From Acidobacteriota bacterium (lineage in GTDB: Bacteria; Acidobacteriota; Thermoanaerobaculia; Thermoanaerobaculales; Sulfomarinibacteraceae): a stretch of DNA of 38,797 nucleotides. The position numbers and the translations under genes were made by a program. Positions 15,973-24,178 of this stretch are shown here, piece by piece. Location of the stretch: positions 1 through 38,797 of the forward strand of contig JAADFN010000172.1 in the NCBI GenBank assembly GCA_013152895.1. Reading direction: 5' to 3'. The notes beneath the pieces were generated by a model. That model saw only the letters and a list, made by a program, of their open reading frames with translations. It was not told the origin of the DNA and did not search any database. The number at the start of each line of letters is the position of its first letter. The stretch's first letter is position 1.

Positions 15973-16717
15973 GTTCAAGAACCTCCTCGCAGAGTTGGTA
16001 ATACTCGTACGCTCCGCTGGAATTCGGCGCATGCTCGAAGATGCTGAGATGGTGGGCCGGCGCCTCTTCGAGACGCACCGATTTTGTAATGACCGTGTCG
16101 AAGGACAAGTCGCCAAAAACCTCGCGGATCTCATCTGCAACTTGACGGGACAGCACGGTTCGCTTGTCAAAAAGGGTGATCAAAACTCCCAGCAGGCGAA
16201 GCTCGGTGTTGGCGCGAGCCTTGATCTTGTCAATGGTCTCGAGGAGATCATCGGTTCCCTCAAGGGCGAAATAGGATGCCTGGATCGGGATCAGCACGTG
16301 GGTTGCGGCGACGAAAGCGTTGACGGTGGTCAGGCCCAGGGTTGGCGGCGTGTCGATGACGATCGTATCGTACTCGAGGGAACAGGCCTTGAGCCGATCG
16401 GCCAGGCGAAATGGAGCGTCGATCTCGCCGGCAAGGGCGCCCTCGAATTTCGCCATCGAGATCGCGGCAGGTGCAACCCAGAGGTTCGGTATTTCGGCCG
16501 GGCGGATGATGTCGTCGAGAGTGGTGTTGGCCAGCATAACGTCATAGATTGTCGTGTTTATGGCGTGTGGGTCAAGGAACGACATCGTGGAATTGGCCTG
16601 AGGGTCGAGATCGATCAAGAGCGTCCGGAGTTGTTTCTGGGCAAAGGCGGCAGAGAGGTTGATGGCGGTGGTTGTCTTGCCAACACCACCCTTTTGATTC
16701 GTGATTGCGATGATCAT
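15959..16717 (-). CDS. parA: Chromosome partitioning ATPase ParA/Soj
   Basis: Walker-type ATPase that moves ParB-parS complexes over the nucleoid. It has 252 residues with the deviant Walker A KGGVGKTT (9-16), DLDPQANST in the A' motif, and VIDTPPTLGLTT in Walker B. ATG at 16717 starts MIIAITNQKGG and has both GGAGG and AGGAAA upstream; a longer in-frame start at 16750 would lie at the predicted transcription start. It forms a two-gene operon with parB behind a canonical promoter at 16750-16779. Confidence 0.95.
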   Translation of the reverse strand: MIIAITNQKGGVGKTTTAINLSAAFAQKQLRTLLIDLDPQANSTMSFLDPHAINTTIYDVMLANTTLDDIIRPAEIPNLWVAPAAISMAKFEGALAGEIDAPFRLADRLKACSLEYDTIVIDTPPTLGLTTVNAFVAATHVLIPIQASYFALEGTDDLLETIDKIKARANTELRLLGVLITLFDKRTVLSRQVADEIREVFGDLSFDTVITKSVRLEEAPAHHLSIFEHAPNSSGAYEYYQLCEEVLERVGA

Positions 16718-16749
16718 CTGATTTCCTGACCTCCTCGTAAGGCCGATCA

Positions 16750-16779
16750 ATTATGGGCTGGCCGATCGGAGAGTGTCAA
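16750..16779 (-). promoter_or_regulatory. Sigma-70-type promoter of parAB
   Basis: On the minus strand TTGACA (16779-16774) is followed after 18 bases by CATAAT (16755-16750). Transcription would start near 16743 and give a leader of about 25 bases carrying a GAGGAGG Shine-Dalgarno. It is the only clear -35/-10 pair I found in the window. Confidence 0.65.
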
Positions 16780-16833
16780 CCAGGACCCGTCCGGAGTCGT
16801 CGGGGAATGAGTCCATGAGACCTCGAGGCGAGA

Positions 16834-18132
16834 TCACAGAATATGGCCGTAGAGGGAGTGAGGTCCTGCTCGCACGATTGTGACTTTGACAGAATCACCG
16901 ATCGAGTCTCCGGGGCGTTTTGGAAAATTGACGACCCGGTTGCAGGCGGTTCTCCCCTGCCAGTCCTCCGGTGAGCGGCGGCTGCTTCCGTCGATAAGGA
17001 CGTCCACGGTCGTATTCACGAGAGCCGTGTTCAATTCGAGCGCTATACGGTCGGTAAGGGCAAAAAGCGCCTGAAGACGTTCTTTCTTGGTGGTTTCCGG
17101 CACCTGGTCCTCGTAACGTGCGGCGGGCGTTCCCGGACGAGGGGAAAAGGCGAAGGCGAAAACCTGGCCGAATTTGACATCTGCGAGCAGTGCCATCGTG
17201 TCGTCAAAGTCCTGATCCGTTTCGCCTGGGAATCCGACGATGATGTCGGTGGAAAGATTGATGTGCGGAATGGCGGCGCGGATATCGCTCACGAGCTGAA
17301 GGTACATTTCACGCGTATAACGGCGATGCATTCGCTTGAGAATGGCCGTTGATCCGGACTGGAGCGGGAGGTGGAGGTACGGTGCAACGTTCGGATGGTC
17401 AGCCATCGCTTGAATGAGCTTTGCGTTGAAATACCGTGGATGGGACGTGAGAAACCGGACGCGCCGGATGCCGTCGATACCCGCTGCGAGCGTCAGAAGA
17501 TCGGCGAGATCGGAGTGGGTCTTGGGGCATCGGTAGGAGTTGACCGTTTGCCCGAGGATTTCGACCTCTGGAATCCCCTGCTCCGCCAGGGACTGGATCT
17601 CTGCGAGGATCGTGTCGAGTGGCCGGCTGAGCTCAGGACCACGGGTATATGGCACGATGCAATACGTGCAGTGTTCGTTACAGCCTTCAATCGCGGTGAC
17701 CATGCCGCGAGTTCGGTTGGATCGGACGATCGAGTCAAAATCGTCCGGCTCGGTGGAGTTGAAGCCGGAGAAGACTGAACGCGTATCCTGTTCGAGTAAC
17801 CTGACCGCCTCGGGGAGACGGTTGATCTGACCTGGCCCGAGAACGAAACCTATCGAAGGCGTTGTCTTGAGGATCGAGCCGTGCATCTGCTCGGCGACGC
17901 AACCACACAGGCCGATGGCCGCGCGGCTGTTCGCATGGGCAAGCTCGCCGATGCGACTCTTGACTTTCTGAACTGCCTTTTCGCGAACGGAACAGGTATT
18001 CAGAAGAATCAGATCCGCCGTATCAACGTTCTCGGTCTGCTCGTATCCTTCGGCGACCAGCAGCCCAGCCAGACGTTCGCTGTCATGACGATTCATCTGG
18101 CAGCCCCAGGTTTCGATGAAGAAGGTCTTCAT
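16834..18132 (-). CDS. miaB: tRNA-2-methylthio-N6-dimethylallyladenosine synthase MiaB
   Basis: Radical-SAM methylthiotransferase that adds a methylthio group at A37 of tRNAs reading U-starting codons. It has 432 residues. The N-terminal UPF0004 domain supplies Cys11, Cys47 and Cys78 for the auxiliary cluster; the radical-SAM motif is Cys151, Cys155 and Cys158 in CNEHCTYCIVPYTRG; a TRAM domain ends the protein. The start MKTFFIETWGCQMN is standard. RimO, its ribosomal paralogue, is at the right edge of the window. A TAGAAT hexamer (18228-18223) and a 10-bp palindrome lie in the upstream gap. Confidence 0.93.
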   Translation of the reverse strand: MKTFFIETWGCQMNRHDSERLAGLLVAEGYEQTENVDTADLILLNTCSVREKAVQKVKSRIGELAHANSRAAIGLCGCVAEQMHGSILKTTPSIGFVLGPGQINRLPEAVRLLEQDTRSVFSGFNSTEPDDFDSIVRSNRTRGMVTAIEGCNEHCTYCIVPYTRGPELSRPLDTILAEIQSLAEQGIPEVEILGQTVNSYRCPKTHSDLADLLTLAAGIDGIRRVRFLTSHPRYFNAKLIQAMADHPNVAPYLHLPLQSGSTAILKRMHRRYTREMYLQLVSDIRAAIPHINLSTDIIVGFPGETDQDFDDTMALLADVKFGQVFAFAFSPRPGTPAARYEDQVPETTKKERLQALFALTDRIALELNTALVNTTVDVLIDGSSRRSPEDWQGRTACNRVVNFPKRPGDSIGDSVKVTIVRAGPHSLYGHIL

Positions 18133-18187
18133 GGTCGTGAACCCCTACCGCAAAGGGCGTGAAACGTGTGCCGTATTCCGGTCATGT

Positions 18188-18208
18188 CCCAGGCGGCGGC
18201 CGCCTGGG
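18188..18208. promoter_or_regulatory. Perfect 10-bp palindrome in the miaB leader
   Basis: CCCAGGCGGC (18188-18197) and GCCGCCTGGG (18199-18208) are perfect inverse copies around a single G. It lies between a TAGAAT -10-like hexamer (18223-18228, minus) and the miaB ATG. The one-base centre is too tight for an RNA hairpin without losing pairs, and no T-tract follows, so a DNA-binding site is at least as likely as a terminator for the gene upstream. Confidence 0.4.
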
Positions 18209-18271
18209 GGCGCGCCCGCGAAATTCTAACACCTCTTTCTTGTTCAGCGGCCGGTTTGAGGGAAAACCCGG

Positions 18272-18937
18272 TCAGTGATGGGGAGATGATGCGCCCGTCT
18301 TCGAGGAACGGGGCGATTGGTCCCTGAGCCCGCGGAACCAGCCGGGCGGAACGTTGTTTCTTCGCGCCGCTTCGAAAAACTTGGGAAGCGCCTTCTCTTC
18401 CCGGAGTAGCTGAGCCTTCACTTTTTTCCTGGCGGCGAGAGCCGCGTCGAGTTTGGGCTTGATGACTGCATCACGGTACGCGGGATCATCCCAGGCGTAG
18501 AACTGGTTCCAGAGTCGGGGAATCTCGTTGTCAAGCCGTGCCAGCCGTTTCTTGAGGGCCGCGATGCGATCCAGGTGCGAACGGTAACGAGTCTGCCAGT
18601 ACTCTTTTTTCGTACGTGCAGGGGTGGCTGCCACCGCGGTTCCGGGAGAAGGTACGGTGGACGCGGCCGGAGACGTGACGGTTGTCAGGCCGCCACGGCT
18701 GGAAAACGAGCGAATGTTCTTGTTCGTGATGAGGACCCTGCGATGACGGGGCCAGCGGAGGCGGATATGACGGGCGGCATCCCCAAGGGTCCGTGGTCGT
18801 GGGGACGGCTGAGAGGTTTGCGGAGCTTGACTGGCGAGCGCCTGTCGTGCGCCGTCGTTGCCGCCGAAGAGAAACGGAGTCCCGGCGATCAGGAACGCGA
18901 GCGCGACGAACGGCGATCGTGGTGGCTGTTTCAACAT
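18272..18937 (-). CDS. Secreted coiled-coil protein of unknown function
   Basis: 221-residue protein with a signal sequence (hydrophobic FVALAFLIAGTPFLFGG near the N-terminus). After a Pro/Ser-rich stretch it has a short VLITNKNIRSF segment. It then has a Lys/Arg-rich helical region (about 110-190, EYWQTRYRSHLDRIAALKKRL and onward) likely to form a coiled coil, and a PPGWFRG tail. Proteins with this order (signal, ITN segment, YW helix, PPGW end) are common in my recollection of Acidobacteriota genomes and have no known function. GGGAGG supports the ATG at 18937. It follows the cupin gene by 38 bp on the same strand. Confidence 0.65.
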   Translation of the reverse strand: MLKQPPRSPFVALAFLIAGTPFLFGGNDGARQALASQAPQTSQPSPRPRTLGDAARHIRLRWPRHRRVLITNKNIRSFSSRGGLTTVTSPAASTVPSPGTAVAATPARTKKEYWQTRYRSHLDRIAALKKRLARLDNEIPRLWNQFYAWDDPAYRDAVIKPKLDAALAARKKVKAQLLREEKALPKFFEAARRNNVPPGWFRGLRDQSPRSSKTGASSPHH

Positions 18938-18975
18938 GATACCTCCCGTGGATCATACCACCGGAGGTTGCATCT

Positions 18976-19347
18976 TTACGGACGGTTTGTTCCCTCCCTG
19001 CCATACCGGTCTTCGAGCCTGACGACGTCTTCGAGCTGAGGCGTCGAGACTTCGAGCACGTGGGTGTCGGCGGTGGCGATCATCCGGTGAATCGTCATGG
19101 GAGGGAGATGATAGACAGCTCCGGGCGTCAGCCGGATCGTTCTAAGGTCTTTACGGCGGGTCCCAACCACGAGCTCGAGCTCTCCATCGAGGATCCGGAT
19201 TGTTTCGTCCTTTTCCCGGTGAAACTGGAGGCTCAGGGCTTCGCCGGACCTGATGAAGAGTACTTTCCCGACGTACGAATCCGTATGTGCGAATATCTCT
19301 TCATGGCCCCATGGCTTGGTGATCTTCTGAACGGTGACGATGGGCAT
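18976..19347 (-). CDS. Cupin, mannose-6-phosphate isomerase type II-like
   Basis: A 123-residue single-domain cupin. The segments KPWGHEEIFAHTD, LSLQFHREKDETIRILDGELEL and PPMTIHRM match the C-terminal sugar-phosphate isomerase/cupin domain of type II phosphomannose isomerases and of stand-alone relatives. Metal ligands would be the His and Glu of QFHREKDE and the His of IHRM. ATG at 19347 has GGAGGA upstream; a longer frame would overlap ptsI. It starts 16 bases after the ptsI stop, so it probably belongs to the PTS operon and may act on a phosphorylated sugar. Confidence 0.78.
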   Translation of the reverse strand: MPIVTVQKITKPWGHEEIFAHTDSYVGKVLFIRSGEALSLQFHREKDETIRILDGELELVVGTRRKDLRTIRLTPGAVYHLPPMTIHRMIATADTHVLEVSTPQLEDVVRLEDRYGREGTNRP

Positions 19348-19363
19348 CGTTCCTCCAGGTTCG

Positions 19364-21130
19364 TTAGATGCGAATCTTGATTTTTGCAAAAAGAATCGCG
19401 AGCCTCTCGAGGAGGTATTCCTCGACGGCTCGTGCTGTTGTCATTTTCAGCGCTTCACGCGCGATATGTGCGGACTCCCGGTACGAGAGGTGACGGACGA
19501 GATGTCGAACAACGGGAATCGCTTGGGGGTTCATGCTGAAATTCGTCAGGCCCAGGCCAACCAGCAGCGGAACCATGAGCGGATCCGCCGCCGTCTCTCC
19601 GCACATGGCGACGTCGATACCCTCGGCGGCCCCCGCGAGGATGATCCGGTGAACGAGCCGCAAGATTGCTGGATGGCTCGGCTGGTAGAGGTTAGCAACC
19701 ATCTCGTTTGCCCTGTCCACCGCGATCGTATATTGAATAAGGTCGTTCGTTCCGATCGATAGAAAATCTGCCTCGTGGGCGAGCTCGGTTGCCATCAAGG
19801 CGGCAGACGGGACTTCAACCATGGCCCCCAAGGGCACATGCTCGGGAACGGCGAATCCCTCGGCGCGGAGCTCGTCCGCGGTTTGTTGGACGAACAGACG
19901 CGTCACCCGGAATTCTTCGATCCCGGAGATGAGGGGGATCATGATGCGGACCCGGCCCTCGGGCTCCTCGCCGGCGAGCCGGAGGAGCGCCCGGAGTTGC
20001 GTCCGGAAAAAGTCTGGTTTCGAAAGGCAGAGGCGAATCCCTCGCAATCCAAGAACGGGGTTCGCCTCGGGGCTCCCGATGATGTCCCGGGCCAGCTTTT
20101 TCCCGCCCAGATCGAACGTTCGAATCGTTACCGGACGGGGTTCCATCCTCCGGACCAGGTCGCGATAGAACCGGAGATGGTCCATCTCGGAGGGGAGCGC
20201 GGGGCTCATCTTCATGTACAAGAACTCTGAGCGATGCAGCCCGATCCCATCGACGTTCCACTGACGCGCGAGGTCGACCTCCATGGGAAGATCGACATTG
20301 GCGAGCAGGCGGAGCTTCCGGCCATCCCGCGTGACCGCTGGAAGATTTCGAACGTGGAGCAGCTGAGCCTGCTGCTCTTGATAATTGCGCTTCTTGGATT
20401 CATAGGCGCGGATCTCGGCGGGATCAGGATCGAAAACGATCTTGCCCTCGAAGGCATCCAGCGCGATGAGGTTGGAATCCATCGCCTCCCTGCACGCGCC
20501 ATGGAGCCCAACGGTCGTGGGGATGCCGAAGGAGCGGGCGATGATCGTCGTATGTGAGCTCGGGCCACCCATTTCGAGGGCGAATCCGAGGATCTTGTCC
20601 AGGGGAAGCTGGACCGCGAGTGAAGGGGGAAGCTCGTCGGCAACCAGAATCACGGGGTCCGTGAGATCGTTGAGGCGATCGATGTCCTGTCCCTGAAGCA
20701 TCCGAAGAATCTGCGTGGCTACATCGAGAAAATCGAGGCGCCGGTCAGCGAAATAGAGATCCCCGAGGTTCTCGAACCGCGACACGACACTCGAGACGAC
20801 CTGTTCGAGGGCCCACTCGGCATTGACGCGCTCGCTGCGAATGATTTCCTCGACCGGGGAAGAGATCGCCGGATCGGTTGCGATCAACCGGTGCGCTTCG
20901 AAAATCGCTGCATATTCATGACCAAGGGTCTTCTCGGCACGTTTCTGGTTCTCGCGGATGCGGGACGAAACCGCCTTGACGGCTCGATGGAAACGCCTGA
21001 TTTCTTCGGAAATCTTGTCCGGGGAGAGTGGAATACGTAACGCCGGAATCGGCCTCGTTTCCTGGACCACGGCCTTCCCGATGGCGATCCCTGGGCTGAC
21101 GCCCGAGCCGGTGATCTCTTTCCGGCTCAT
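19364..21130 (-). CDS. ptsI: PTS enzyme I (phosphoenolpyruvate-protein phosphotransferase)
   Basis: Takes phosphate from phosphoenolpyruvate and passes it to HPr. It has 588 residues, the normal length for sugar-type enzyme I with no GAF domain, so it is not the PtsP form. Phospho-acceptor His193 lies in GGPSSHTTIIARSFGIP. The C-terminal PEP-binding barrel has the LGTNDLIQYT-like SIGTNDLIQYTIAVDR and the active-site Cys in VAMCGETAAD. The start overlaps the HPr stop by four bases (ATGA). Confidence 0.95.
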   Translation of the reverse strand: MSRKEITGSGVSPGIAIGKAVVQETRPIPALRIPLSPDKISEEIRRFHRAVKAVSSRIRENQKRAEKTLGHEYAAIFEAHRLIATDPAISSPVEEIIRSERVNAEWALEQVVSSVVSRFENLGDLYFADRRLDFLDVATQILRMLQGQDIDRLNDLTDPVILVADELPPSLAVQLPLDKILGFALEMGGPSSHTTIIARSFGIPTTVGLHGACREAMDSNLIALDAFEGKIVFDPDPAEIRAYESKKRNYQEQQAQLLHVRNLPAVTRDGRKLRLLANVDLPMEVDLARQWNVDGIGLHRSEFLYMKMSPALPSEMDHLRFYRDLVRRMEPRPVTIRTFDLGGKKLARDIIGSPEANPVLGLRGIRLCLSKPDFFRTQLRALLRLAGEEPEGRVRIMIPLISGIEEFRVTRLFVQQTADELRAEGFAVPEHVPLGAMVEVPSAALMATELAHEADFLSIGTNDLIQYTIAVDRANEMVANLYQPSHPAILRLVHRIILAGAAEGIDVAMCGETAADPLMVPLLVGLGLTNFSMNPQAIPVVRHLVRHLSYRESAHIAREALKMTTARAVEEYLLERLAILFAKIKIRI

Positions 21131-21396
21131 TCCGATTCCCCGAACCTGTTGCCAATAAGCTCAATCAATGTTTGCACAGCTTGCGGCGCATCCTCCCCGT
21201 CCGCAATGACAGTTATTCTCGTTCCCTTCGAAGCTGCCAGCGTCAACAGCCCGAGGATAGATTTTGCATTGACCTCCTCGTCATTCGAACGGATGACGAT
21301 CGAGGATGTGAACTGGTTCGCAGCGTGGACGACCTTCGCCGCCGCCCGTGCGTGAAGGCCCAGCTTGTTGATGATCACCGCGTCTTGCCGTTCCAT
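21127..21396 (-). CDS. ptsH: Phosphocarrier protein HPr
   Basis: Small cytosolic phosphocarrier, 89 residues. It has His15 in LGLHARAAAK for transfer from enzyme I, and Ser46 in NAKSILGLL, the site phosphorylated by HPr kinase. Both residues are present, so HPr can be a true substrate of the hprK product encoded upstream. It overlaps ptsI by four bases. Confidence 0.95.
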   Translation of the reverse strand: MERQDAVIINKLGLHARAAAKVVHAANQFTSSIVIRSNDEEVNAKSILGLLTLAASKGTRITVIADGEDAPQAVQTLIELIGNRFGESE

Positions 21397-21407
21397 CTCG
21401 CGTTTTC

Positions 21408-21848
21408 CTATTCGGTGAGGTTGCTGTTCGTGGGATTGCGCCGCGTTTTGAGGAAATCGCTGGCCACATGGATGCTCTTCTGCCCGGCCGCGACGGCCCG
21501 CTCGGCCATGTCGTGCAGCGTCATTCCACGGCCCCTCAGGGTTCCCAGCCGCAACAGCATCGGCAGGTTGGCACCGGTCACAACCTCGACCTTGTCCGGC
21601 TCCAAACGGGGCAACGCGATGTTGGTTGCGGTTCCCCCGAACATGTCCGTCAGCACGAGAACGCCCTCGCCATCCGATTGCATCTCTTTCAGATGCTTCT
21701 CGAGTTGCAGCGCAGCATCGCCGGAATCAACGTCCCAGGGAAGCGGGAGCGCCTCCGAACGCTCTGCAAGATGTGGGTCAATCCTGCTGGCAGCTTCAAG
21801 AAGGTGGAGCGCCAGATCGCCATGCGATAGAACGAGAATCGAAATCAT
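21408..21848 (-). CDS. PTS EIIA component, mannose family
   Basis: Cytosolic EIIA of the mannose/dihydroxyacetone type, 146 residues, with His9 in LSHGDLA as phospho-acceptor and the VLVLTDMFGGTATNIAL loop. ATG at 21848 has GGAGG five bases upstream and overlaps the rapZ stop by four bases (ATGA); a further in-frame start at 21860 lies on the Shine-Dalgarno itself. No EIIB, EIIC or EIID follows, so its phosphate most likely serves a regulatory or dihydroxyacetone-like role. Confidence 0.9.
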   Translation of the reverse strand: MISILVLSHGDLALHLLEAASRIDPHLAERSEALPLPWDVDSGDAALQLEKHLKEMQSDGEGVLVLTDMFGGTATNIALPRLEPDKVEVVTGANLPMLLRLGTLRGRGMTLHDMAERAVAAGQKSIHVASDFLKTRRNPTNSNLTE

Positions 21849-22720
21849 GGATACCTCCATCGGTCCTTGTCCCGATGAACCAGGGAAACGGCATACCCTG
21901 CCGCCTTGATGATATCTGCAAGCTTGGTTGCTACGAAGACAGAGCGGTGCCTGCCTCCCGTGCAGCCAAGCGCGATCGTCAATGAAGTCTTGAGCTCACT
22001 GCCGTACTTGGGTAACAGCTCGAGGGTGAAACGGGCGATCTCGCCGATGGCATCGTGCACTTCCGGAAAACCGTCCAACCATGACGACACCTCGGAGCTA
22101 TCGCCGGGAAGCGCCCGAAGCCCCGGAACGAAGTACGGATTTGGCAAGAACCGTACGTCGTAAACAAGGCTCGCCGTTGGCGGCACACCCTGAAGGTACG
22201 AGAAACTCTCGATGTGAAGTGACATCAGCTCGCGCGGATCGTTGACGCCCCCCAGGCTCAAGGCCTGCCGCCTCAACTCATGGGGGTTGAGGCCGGTCGA
22301 GTCGATCACCACGTTGGCCAGGCCCCGGATCTTTTCGAGCCGCTGTTGCTCCTCGAATATCGCCTCTTCCAGGTTGAGACTTCTGAGCGGATGAGGCCTC
22401 CTGGCGATCGAGTACCTCTGCAGTAAGACGGAGGGAGCAGCCTCGACAAAAACGAGCCGCAGCCTTCCCCACTTCGCGACGGCATCGTTATAGATCGAGG
22501 GAAACCGAGCGGCGAACCCTTCGGCACGGACGTCGAGCACAACGACCAGCCTCTCCAAGTACTCTTTGCTGTGCTCAAACAACTGGGGAAGCAACTCGAG
22601 AGGAATATTGTCGACGCACAGGTATCCAATGTCCTCGAGCGCACGGCTCAAGACGCTCTTTCCTGACCCGGACAGCCCCGTAATGACGAACGGCCCATGG
22701 AATTGCCGCTTATTCTTCAT
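21845..22720 (-). CDS. rapZ: RNase adapter / P-loop protein RapZ (YvcJ family)
   Basis: P-loop nucleotide-binding protein that in E. coli presents a small RNA to RNase E and senses amino-sugar. It has 291 residues with Walker A GLSGSGKS (15-22), the VDNIPLELLP segment, and the conserved C-terminal half (IALGCTGGRHRSVFVATKLAD). ATG at 22720 overlaps the hprK end by 11 bases; the frame upstream is only shadow of hprK. In this phylum its RNA target is unknown. Confidence 0.93.
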   Translation of the reverse strand: MKNKRQFHGPFVITGLSGSGKSVLSRALEDIGYLCVDNIPLELLPQLFEHSKEYLERLVVVLDVRAEGFAARFPSIYNDAVAKWGRLRLVFVEAAPSVLLQRYSIARRPHPLRSLNLEEAIFEEQQRLEKIRGLANVVIDSTGLNPHELRRQALSLGGVNDPRELMSLHIESFSYLQGVPPTASLVYDVRFLPNPYFVPGLRALPGDSSEVSSWLDGFPEVHDAIGEIARFTLELLPKYGSELKTSLTIALGCTGGRHRSVFVATKLADIIKAAGYAVSLVHRDKDRWRYP

Positions 22721-23717
22721 CGTTGGGGGGCTCCCCGGTGACGCCGTTCTGCGCCCTGCGATTGACCGAATCGAGGAAAACACGCTCGTCGTCAACGCCC
22801 CGTTGCGCCAGGAGACACTTCCGGACCGCCGTTTCCACCATGATGGCGAGATCCCTCCCCGGAACAACGGCCATTGTATACAGTGGGATGACCTTGCCAA
22901 GCAGCTCTTTGGTCTGGGCCCAGGCTCCCCCATTCGTCATGAGGGCTTCCCTCCAGCTTCGCTCCATCTCCCGCACCTCATCGTTGAGCTTCATGAGGCG
23001 GATCATCAGGGAAATCCCAACGCTCGGAGTCGTTGCTGTCATGCCGAAGTGTTTTCTCACGTCGATGATTCCAACGCCCCGAAGCTCGAGAAAGTTCTCA
23101 AGCTCCGGGTGTGGCATCCCGACGAGCCCATTGCCGTGAGTCCGTTTCAGGATGACGATGTCGTCTGCCACGAGGCGATGGCCGCGATAGACCAGCTCCA
23201 GTGCGCACTCGCTCTTCCCGATGCCAGCGTCTCCCACGATGAGCGTTCCCAACGAGTACACTTCGACGAGGACGCCGTGAAGCTGGAGCTGGGGCGCCAG
23301 ACGATCCTCGAGGTACAGCGAAATCGCTGAAATCACGTGGGATGTCGGTTTGTGCGTCAGGAGAAATGGCACACCCCTGGATTCGCAAAAAGAAAGGACG
23401 TCCTTGGGTGGCCGGAGGCCTTTTGCCGCAACAAGCGCTGGAAGTCCACGTTGAATCAATAGCTTGAAACGTGAGAGCGCCTCGTGCGGAGGGAGCGTGG
23501 CGAGGTAATCGAACTCCGATTGTCCAAGGATCTGCAGCCTGCCCGGCTTGATATATGGGAAATAGCCAGCGAGAGCCAGGCCTGGCTTTTGAATCCTCGG
23601 GTTCGTGATCATGCTTCGATCGAGGAAATCGCTTCCGACCAGGACATGAAAATCGAGCGACTGGAGGTCGGGGGCTTCCAGCAGCGCGCTCACCGGAACC
23701 GGAGGTTGTTCCTTCAC
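22710..23717 (-). CDS. hprK: HPr kinase/phosphorylase
   Basis: Bifunctional enzyme that phosphorylates or dephosphorylates Ser46 of HPr. It has 335 residues. The N-terminal domain is about 1-130. The catalytic domain has His147 (LHGVLVEVY), Walker A GDAGIGKSE (162-170), RLVADDIV, and the LELRGVGIIDV signature followed by the MIRLMKLNDE region. It sits between ptsN and rapZ with overlaps of four and 11 bases, the classic arrangement of diderm PTS clusters. Confidence 0.95.
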   Translation of the reverse strand: MKEQPPVPVSALLEAPDLQSLDFHVLVGSDFLDRSMITNPRIQKPGLALAGYFPYIKPGRLQILGQSEFDYLATLPPHEALSRFKLLIQRGLPALVAAKGLRPPKDVLSFCESRGVPFLLTHKPTSHVISAISLYLEDRLAPQLQLHGVLVEVYSLGTLIVGDAGIGKSECALELVYRGHRLVADDIVILKRTHGNGLVGMPHPELENFLELRGVGIIDVRKHFGMTATTPSVGISLMIRLMKLNDEVREMERSWREALMTNGGAWAQTKELLGKVIPLYTMAVVPGRDLAIMVETAVRKCLLAQRGVDDERVFLDSVNRRAQNGVTGEPPNDEE

Positions 23718-24178
23718 AAGCCTTCAACCTCGGCAGCATGCCGGACGGCAGCAACCAACGCGTCCGAAGTCTCGGCGGCGAGAAGCTCCTTGCGGAGCTC
23801 CTCCCGTTTGAGGATTCGAGCGATCTGAGAGAGGACTTGCAGATGAGCCGCGGGCTGATCGGGCGGTGAGAGTACAACGAACATCAGGGTCACCGGTTGG
23901 CCATCCACGGCGTGAAACTCGATACCCCCCGGAAACTTTGCGACGATAAGTTGGATCTCGCTGATACCGTGAAGCTTACAGTGTGGTATGGCGAAGCCAT
24001 GGCCGACGCCGGTCGATCCAAGCTCTTCCCGTTCTAGAAGAGCTTGCCTGATGTTCTCGGCCGGGAGGCCAAGATCCCCTGCAATTCTATCTGCGATCTC
24101 CGAAAGCGCCGAGCGGGCGTCCGCCGCTGAAAGCCCCAGAAAAACCCGTTCGGGATGAATGAGCTGTTGAAGTTTCAT
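23714..24178 (-). CDS. ptsN: PTS EIIA-Ntr (fructose-family EIIA)
   Basis: Regulatory EIIA of the PTS-Ntr type, 154 residues, with phospho-acceptor His66 in HGFAIPHCKL and the REELGSTGVG loop. The gene lies beside rpoN and hpf, as in Proteobacteria. The start overlaps the hpf stop by one base (TGATG) and the stop overlaps the hprK ATG by four bases. Confidence 0.93.
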   Translation of the reverse strand: MKLQQLIHPERVFLGLSAADARSALSEIADRIAGDLGLPAENIRQALLEREELGSTGVGHGFAIPHCKLHGISEIQLIVAKFPGGIEFHAVDGQPVTLMFVVLSPPDQPAAHLQVLSQIARILKREELRKELLAAETSDALVAAVRHAAEVEGL

